Below, piece after piece: positions 6,733-10,739 of a stretch of 10,739 nt of DNA. A model generated the notes under the pieces. It saw only the letters and a program-made list of their open reading frames with translations. It was not told the origin of the DNA and made no database searches. A program made the translations under genes and the position numbers. How positions within the stretch are numbered: the stretch's first letter is position 1; every line of letters begins with the position of its first letter. Source of the DNA: Chitinophagaceae bacterium (GTDB lineage Bacteria > Bacteroidota > Bacteroidia > Chitinophagales > Chitinophagaceae); assembly GCA_021323155.1 (NCBI GenBank), contig JAJTCI010000051.1, positions 1-10,739 on the forward strand. The letters are read 5' to 3'.

Positions 6733-7842
6733 ATGAGCCATCTATCTTACCGTCATTTTACCCTGGGCATCGAAGAAGAGTACATGGTGCTGGACCCCAA
6801 CACGCGGGAGCTGACCAGCCACGAACAGAAGATCGTACTGGAAGGACAGAAGCTGATCCGCGATAAAGTAAAAGCGGAGATGCACCAGGCCGTAGTAGAA
6901 GTAGGAACGGATATCTGCGAAGACATCGGTGAAGCGTATAAGGATGTATTCACTTTAAGGCAGACGATATCCAAGATCGCGGGTGACCTGGGTTTCTGGG
7001 TGGGCGCATCGGGTACACATCCTTTTAGCCATTGGCAAAGCCAGCTGATCACGGACCATGCCCGTTACAACGAGATCGTAAATGAATTGCAGGAAGCGGC
7101 ACGCAGCAACCTCATCTTCGGCTTGCACGTGCATGTAGGTATGGAGGACCGGAGGATGGCCATACACATCGCCAACTCGGCGCGGTATTTTTTGCCGCAC
7201 ATTTACGCGCTCACCTGTAATTCTCCATTCTGGGAAGGACGGGTGACAGGATACAAATCATTCCGGACAAAAGTGTTCGACAAATTTCCACGTACCGGTA
7301 TCCCGGATTGTTTCGACAGCATAGAAGATTATGACAGCTATGTGAACCTGCTGATCAAAACAAATTGCATTGACAATGCAAAGAAGATCTGGTGGGACCT
7401 GCGCGTGCATCCTTTCTTTAATACCGTAGAGTTCAGGATATGCGACGTGCCTATGACGGTTAACGAAACCATCGGCGTGGCGGCGCTGTTCCAGGCGGTA
7501 TGCGCCAAACTATATAAACTCCGCAGCCAGAACCTCAATTTCATAACTTACCACCGAGCGCTTATCAATGAAAACAAGTGGCGCGCAAGCCGGTACGGGA
7601 TCGATGGCACCCTGATCGATTTCGGTAAGGAACAGGAAGTGACCACGCGCCTGCTGATCTACGAACTAATGGACTTTGTTGACGACGTGGTGGACCATCT
7701 CGGCAGCCGCCACGCGCTTGCCAACGTTTCCCGCATACTCGACCATGGCACCGGTGCCGACAGGCAGCTTGCTGTGTACCACCAGACCAACGATCTTAAA
7801 AAAGTAGTGGATTATATCCATGACCAGTTCCTGGCAGTCTGA
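6733..7842 (+). CDS. YbdK-type carboxylate-amine ligase (GCS2 family, COG2170)
   Basis: A 369-residue protein, close to E. coli YbdK (372). The start is ATG 6733; a TTG at 6709 would add eight residues. Signatures: FTLGIEEEYMVLD (9-21), with the Glu cluster 14-16 at the ATP/Mg site; a GASGTHPFS segment (91-99); GLHVHVG (130-136), with His132 and His134; WWDLRVHP (220-227); EFRICDVP (233-240), with Glu233 and Asp238; and NENKWRASRYGIDG (279-292). These are the conserved blocks of the glutamate-cysteine ligase type 2 family. YbdK has weak gamma-glutamylcysteine ligase activity in vitro, but the natural substrates of the family are mostly unknown. The expected reaction is ATP-dependent joining of a carboxylate (possibly the Glu side chain) to an amine, in the cytoplasm. 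Following an ATP-grasp gene on the same strand, it is likely to act in the same short pathway. The family call is firm, the product unknown. Confidence 0.92.
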   Translation: MSHLSYRHFTLGIEEEYMVLDPNTRELTSHEQKIVLEGQKLIRDKVKAEMHQAVVEVGTDICEDIGEAYKDVFTLRQTISKIAGDLGFWVGASGTHPFSHWQSQLITDHARYNEIVNELQEAARSNLIFGLHVHVGMEDRRMAIHIANSARYFLPHIYALTCNSPFWEGRVTGYKSFRTKVFDKFPRTGIPDCFDSIEDYDSYVNLLIKTNCIDNAKKIWWDLRVHPFFNTVEFRICDVPMTVNETIGVAALFQAVCAKLYKLRSQNLNFITYHRALINENKWRASRYGIDGTLIDFGKEQEVTTRLLIYELMDFVDDVVDHLGSRHALANVSRILDHGTGADRQLAVYHQTNDLKKVVDYIHDQFLAV

Positions 7843-8034
7843 CACCAACCTGCGGAATAGTTTTTGAACCTGATACCTGATCGTTCTATTCACTAATGCT
7901 TATTCTTTTGAATTAAAGCTGAATAAAGTCACAGGATTGGTATATCACTAGAGGCTACCCCAAGGATGAAACTATTTTGAGGAATTCCTTCTACAATACT
8001 AAGGCCATGTACAGAGTTCAGCGGTTTGATATAT
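7843..8034. other. Intergenic region between ligase and histidine kinase
   Basis: A 192-bp gap without a gene that I can support. It contains the direct repeat CCTGATA/CCTGATC (7869-7882) and GAATAG/CTATTC arms (7855-7860 and 7886-7891) without a following T run, so no clear terminator. No convincing -33/-7 pair is seen ahead of the kinase; TTCTTTTG at 7903-7910 is a one-mismatch -7 candidate only. Confidence 0.35.
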
Positions 8035-10739
8035 ATGGAAATTCTAACAGCCTCAAAAAATTCGGTAGACCTTGCAGACCTGCTTGATTCGATTCCCGCG
8101 ATGATCAGTAGAGTCGATCCGGAACTCCGGTACACTTACGCGAACGAGGCCTTCCTGAAATTTCATGACATCGATCTGGCCGGCGTTACCGGGAAGACTG
8201 TGAAAGAAGTCTTAGGTGTCGATACCTATGCACAGATAGAAGAATTCATCACAAAAGCATTAAAGGGCGAGAAAAGCTGTTTCGAATTTTCGGTCGAAGG
8301 GGCCGGCGGCAAGCAATTCTACCAGGCGATCCTGACACCAGGCCTGAACGCAAAAGGAAAAATTACAGGGTACGATTCTTTCGTCACCCGGGTGCCGGAC
8401 AAGGAGGAGCAGTTCATTACTAAAGCCGACGAACTGAGAAAAAGCGAGGAACGGTACCATAAGATGATCGACGAGGTACAAGACTACGCTATCATCTTAC
8501 TGGACACCGAAGGGAACATACTCGACTGGAACAAGGGTGCGGAGAAGATCAAAGGCTACAAACCCAATGAGATCATCGGCCAGAATTTCCGGATATTTTA
8601 CCGGCCCGAAGACCGGCAGAAAAAAATACCCGAAACGCTGATACAGGAGGCGATCACCAAAGGAAGGGCAGAACACGAGGGATGGCGGGTTAAAAAAGAT
8701 GGTACCCTTTTCTGGGGTTGGATCGTTATTACCGCGCTCCACAATGCCGCGAACGAGGTGATCGGTTTTTCTAAAGTCACGAGGGACCTCACGGAACGAA
8801 AGGCCGGCGAAGACCGGCAACGCAAAGTATACGAAGAAATTGAACTGAAGCACGAAGAACTCCGCAGAAGCGAAGAGCGTTATCATAAAATGGTGGCAGA
8901 AATAGAAGACTATGCCATCATCCTGTTAGACCGGTCGGGTTATATCCAGAACTGGAACAAAGGCGCCGAATCGATAAAAGGTTATAAGCCGCAGGAGATC
9001 GTTGGTAAGAATATCCGGGTGTTCTATACATTCGAGGACAGGGAACAACAATTACCTGAAAAATTATTGCGGGAGGCCAGCGAGAACGGGAGGGCTGCGC
9101 ATGAGGGTTGGCGCATCCGAAAAGACGGCACTCGGTTCTGGGGTTCAGTGGTGATCACCGCCTTACACGACGAGGACAACAGCATTATCGGGTTCTCCAA
9201 GGTTACCCGTGATTTAAGCCAGCGCAAGGCTGCCGAAGAACAGCAGCAGCGATATATGCTTGAACTGGAACAAAAGAATGAGCAATTGCAGAAAAGCGAA
9301 GATCGGTACCAGAAAATGATCGCCGAGGTAGAGGACTACGCCATCATACTGCTCGACAAACGGGGGAACATCATTAACTGGAACAAAGGCGCTGAGAATA
9401 TCAAGGGATATAAAGCAGAAGAAGTACTCGGTAAAAACTTTAATATCTTTTATACGACAGAAGACAGGCAGACCCAACTGCCGCAACAACTTCTGCAGGT
9501 GGCGGCTGACCACGGTAAAGCCAACCATGAAGGCTGGCGCGTAAAAAAAGACGGTACACGGTTCTGGGGTTCCATTGTGATCACGGCACTACATGACGAG
9601 GCACGCAACATAATCGGATACTCCAAGGTAACAAGAGACCTGACAGAGCGTAAGGCGGCGGAAGAAAAACAGCAACGATATACTCACGAGTTGCAGCAGA
9701 AGAATGAACAGCTGCGGCGGAGCGAAGAGCGGTATCATAAGATGATCTCGGAGGTTGAAGACTATGCGATCATACTGCTGGACAAAGAAGGCAACGTTGT
9801 AAACTGGAATAAGGGCGCTGAGAACATCAAAGGGTATAAGGCCAGCGAAATAGTGGGCAAGAACTTCAACCTGTTCTACTCACCTGATGACAGGGCGAAA
9901 AAACTCTCGGAGAGCTTATTGGAAATCGCCAGGCAGAAAGGGAAGGCCACGCATGAAGGCTGGCGGGTAAAAAAAGACGGCACCCGTTTCTGGGGATCGG
10001 TGGTAATCACCGCGCTGCACAATGAAGCGAACGAAGTGATCGGGTTTTCCAAAGTGACCCGTGACCTGACGGAACGCAAGCTGGCAGAAGACAAGCTGAA
10101 ACATACGGCGGCACAACTCGAGAGCCAGAACAAGGAACTGGAGCAGTTCGCTTACGTGGCCTCACACGACCTGCAGGAACCTTTAAGGAAGATCCGGACA
10201 TTTAACTCCATGATCATCGAGCACGAAGAAAAAAACCTGTCGCCAAAAGGAAAGGAATATTTCGAAAGGTCCATCTCTGCCGCCGACAGGATGCACAAAC
10301 TGATCGACGATCTCCTGACCTATTCTCGCGCTACACGTGATACACACCAGCTAGAAGAGGTAGACTTAAATGCCATCGTAAACCGGATCAAAGCCTCCTA
10401 CCGTGACATCGATAAAAAAGTAGTGATCGACGCGGATGTGTTACCAGAGATCAAGGGAATGCGATTCCAATTCGAACAGGTGTTCGAGAATCTCATCAAC
10501 AACGGAGTAAAGTACCAGTTGCCGGGTAACGCTCCCCGTATCGAAATCCGCTACCGGATCGTCGATGGCAGTATGATCGCTGAAAGAGAATACAGCAATT
10601 CCGCTAAGTTCCATGTGATCTCTTTCATTGACAACGGTATTGGTTTTGAACAACAGTATGCGGGAAAGATCTTCGAGATGTTCCATCGACTCCATGGGCG
10701 CAGCGAATATACCGGGTCCGGCATCGGGCTGTCGATCGT
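8035..10739 (+). CDS. Multi-PAS soluble sensor histidine kinase (3' end outside window)
   Basis: The frame is open from an in-frame TGA at 7978 to the window end. ATG 8035 is the first ATG in it (a TTG at 8026 is less likely), and 901 full codons are visible. Domains: an N-terminal PAS (about 12-118); then four closely related PAS-plus-helix units at 137-278, 279-420, 421-562 and 563-704; HisKA with FAYVASHDLQEPLRK and phospho-acceptor His711; and HATPase_c with N box ENLINNGVKY (Asn819, Asn823), G1 box DNGIGF (866-871) and G2 box TGSGIGLSI (893-901). It has no signal peptide or membrane segment, so it is cytosolic. The PAS units lack the LOV cysteine (GKNFNIFY where LOV has NCRF), so they are not flavin-adduct photoreceptors; cofactor and signal are unknown. 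It autophosphorylates His711 and should pass the phosphate to a response regulator not seen here. At most about 15-30 residues of the ATPase domain are missing, plus any C-terminal domain. Confidence 0.92.
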   Translation, partial: MEILTASKNSVDLADLLDSIPAMISRVDPELRYTYANEAFLKFHDIDLAGVTGKTVKEVLGVDTYAQIEEFITKALKGEKSCFEFSVEGAGGKQFYQAILTPGLNAKGKITGYDSFVTRVPDKEEQFITKADELRKSEERYHKMIDEVQDYAIILLDTEGNILDWNKGAEKIKGYKPNEIIGQNFRIFYRPEDRQKKIPETLIQEAITKGRAEHEGWRVKKDGTLFWGWIVITALHNAANEVIGFSKVTRDLTERKAGEDRQRKVYEEIELKHEELRRSEERYHKMVAEIEDYAIILLDRSGYIQNWNKGAESIKGYKPQEIVGKNIRVFYTFEDREQQLPEKLLREASENGRAAHEGWRIRKDGTRFWGSVVITALHDEDNSIIGFSKVTRDLSQRKAAEEQQQRYMLELEQKNEQLQKSEDRYQKMIAEVEDYAIILLDKRGNIINWNKGAENIKGYKAEEVLGKNFNIFYTTEDRQTQLPQQLLQVAADHGKANHEGWRVKKDGTRFWGSIVITALHDEARNIIGYSKVTRDLTERKAAEEKQQRYTHELQQKNEQLRRSEERYHKMISEVEDYAIILLDKEGNVVNWNKGAENIKGYKASEIVGKNFNLFYSPDDRAKKLSESLLEIARQKGKATHEGWRVKKDGTRFWGSVVITALHNEANEVIGFSKVTRDLTERKLAEDKLKHTAAQLESQNKELEQFAYVASHDLQEPLRKIRTFNSMIIEHEEKNLSPKGKEYFERSISAADRMHKLIDDLLTYSRATRDTHQLEEVDLNAIVNRIKASYRDIDKKVVIDADVLPEIKGMRFQFEQVFENLINNGVKYQLPGNAPRIEIRYRIVDGSMIAEREYSNSAKFHVISFIDNGIGFEQQYAGKIFEMFHRLHGRSEYTGSGIGLSI
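8443..10146 (+). repeat. Four tandem 426-bp PAS-plus-coiled-coil coding units
   Basis: The Ser codon of the SE(E/D)RY(H/Q)KM motif falls at 8443, 8869, 9295 and 9721, giving three equal intervals of 426 bp (142 codons). Each unit contains EDYAIILLD (VQDYAIILLD in unit 1), WNKGAE, IKGYK, HEGWR, KDGT, FWG, VITALH, SKVTRDL and then a charged helical linker. The fourth unit keeps the same length before the HisKA helix at 10147. Codon-level differences between units are abundant while the protein stays alike, so the duplication is old and held by protein-level selection. Confidence 0.9.

Noticed and set aside
5703..7842. Classical glutathione biosynthesis genes (gshA/gshB)
   Set aside because: The second gene is YbdK-type, and the ATP-grasp protein lacks clear GshB-specific sequence by eye; only the general chemistry is comparable.
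7855..7891. Inverted arms GAATAG/CTATTC after the ligase gene as a terminator
   Set aside because: The inner stem is interrupted by an unpaired T run on one side only and no T run follows the right arm, so it does not fit an intrinsic terminator.
8443..10146. Regular repeats as a possible CRISPR or satellite array
   Set aside because: The 426-bp period is protein-coding, keeps frame throughout and diverges at synonymous sites; there are no short identical repeats with unique spacers.
8035..10146. PAS units as blue-light LOV domains
   Set aside because: The segment aligned with the LOV GRNCRFLQ motif reads GKNFNIFY or similar and lacks the adduct-forming Cys in all four units.
8497..10201. 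Several similar minus-strand open frames under the kinase
   Set aside because: They look related to each other only because they are the reverse of the 426-bp PAS units; the sense frame has full PAS, HisKA and HATPase motifs.

Overview
The window reads as chromosomal DNA of a member of the Bacteroidota, most likely of the Chitinophagaceae type. The evidence is indirect: two Oar-like TonB-dependent outer-membrane proteins with an N-terminal carboxypeptidase-regulatory-like fold, translation starts without Shine-Dalgarno sequences, A/T-rich intergenic heptamer repeats, and a large soluble multi-PAS histidine kinase. There are no tRNA, rRNA, CRISPR, phage or insertion-sequence signatures.

Layout. 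(1) 1-1364, +: the C-terminal part of an outer-membrane beta-barrel protein that starts before the window and is closed by a strong hairpin terminator (1382-1413). (2) 1483-4746, +: a complete 1087-residue paralogue of the same family. (3) 4781-5596, -: a 271-residue esterase-D-like alpha/beta hydrolase, convergent with the receptor. (4) 5703-6656 and 6733-7842, +: a 317-residue ATP-grasp protein followed by a 369-residue YbdK-type (GCS2, COG2170) carboxylate-amine ligase. (5) 8035 to the end, +: a PAS-rich histidine kinase (at least 901 residues), cut by the window edge just after its ATP-binding G2 box.

The most interesting block is 4781-7842. Two ATP-dependent amide-bond-forming enzymes of different folds lie in tandem, divergent from a hydrolase. 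The order (a GCS2-type ligase plus a GshB/RimK-like ATP-grasp) formally resembles the two-step chemistry of glutathione synthesis. The members are not classical glutathione genes, so a small peptide or amino-acid conjugate of unknown structure is a reasonable hypothesis, with the hydrolase processing or releasing the product. The shared 106-bp promoter region holds two perfect palindromes, and the hydrolase has an EF-hand-like loop built into its C-terminal half.

Two other structural observations stand out. The kinase carries four consecutive PAS-plus-coiled-coil units with an exact period of 426 bp (142 codons). The stop codons at the 3' ends of the receptor and of the ATP-grasp gene each lead directly into a five-copy tandem repeat of the same 7-bp unit (consensus AATTAWG), at two separate places.
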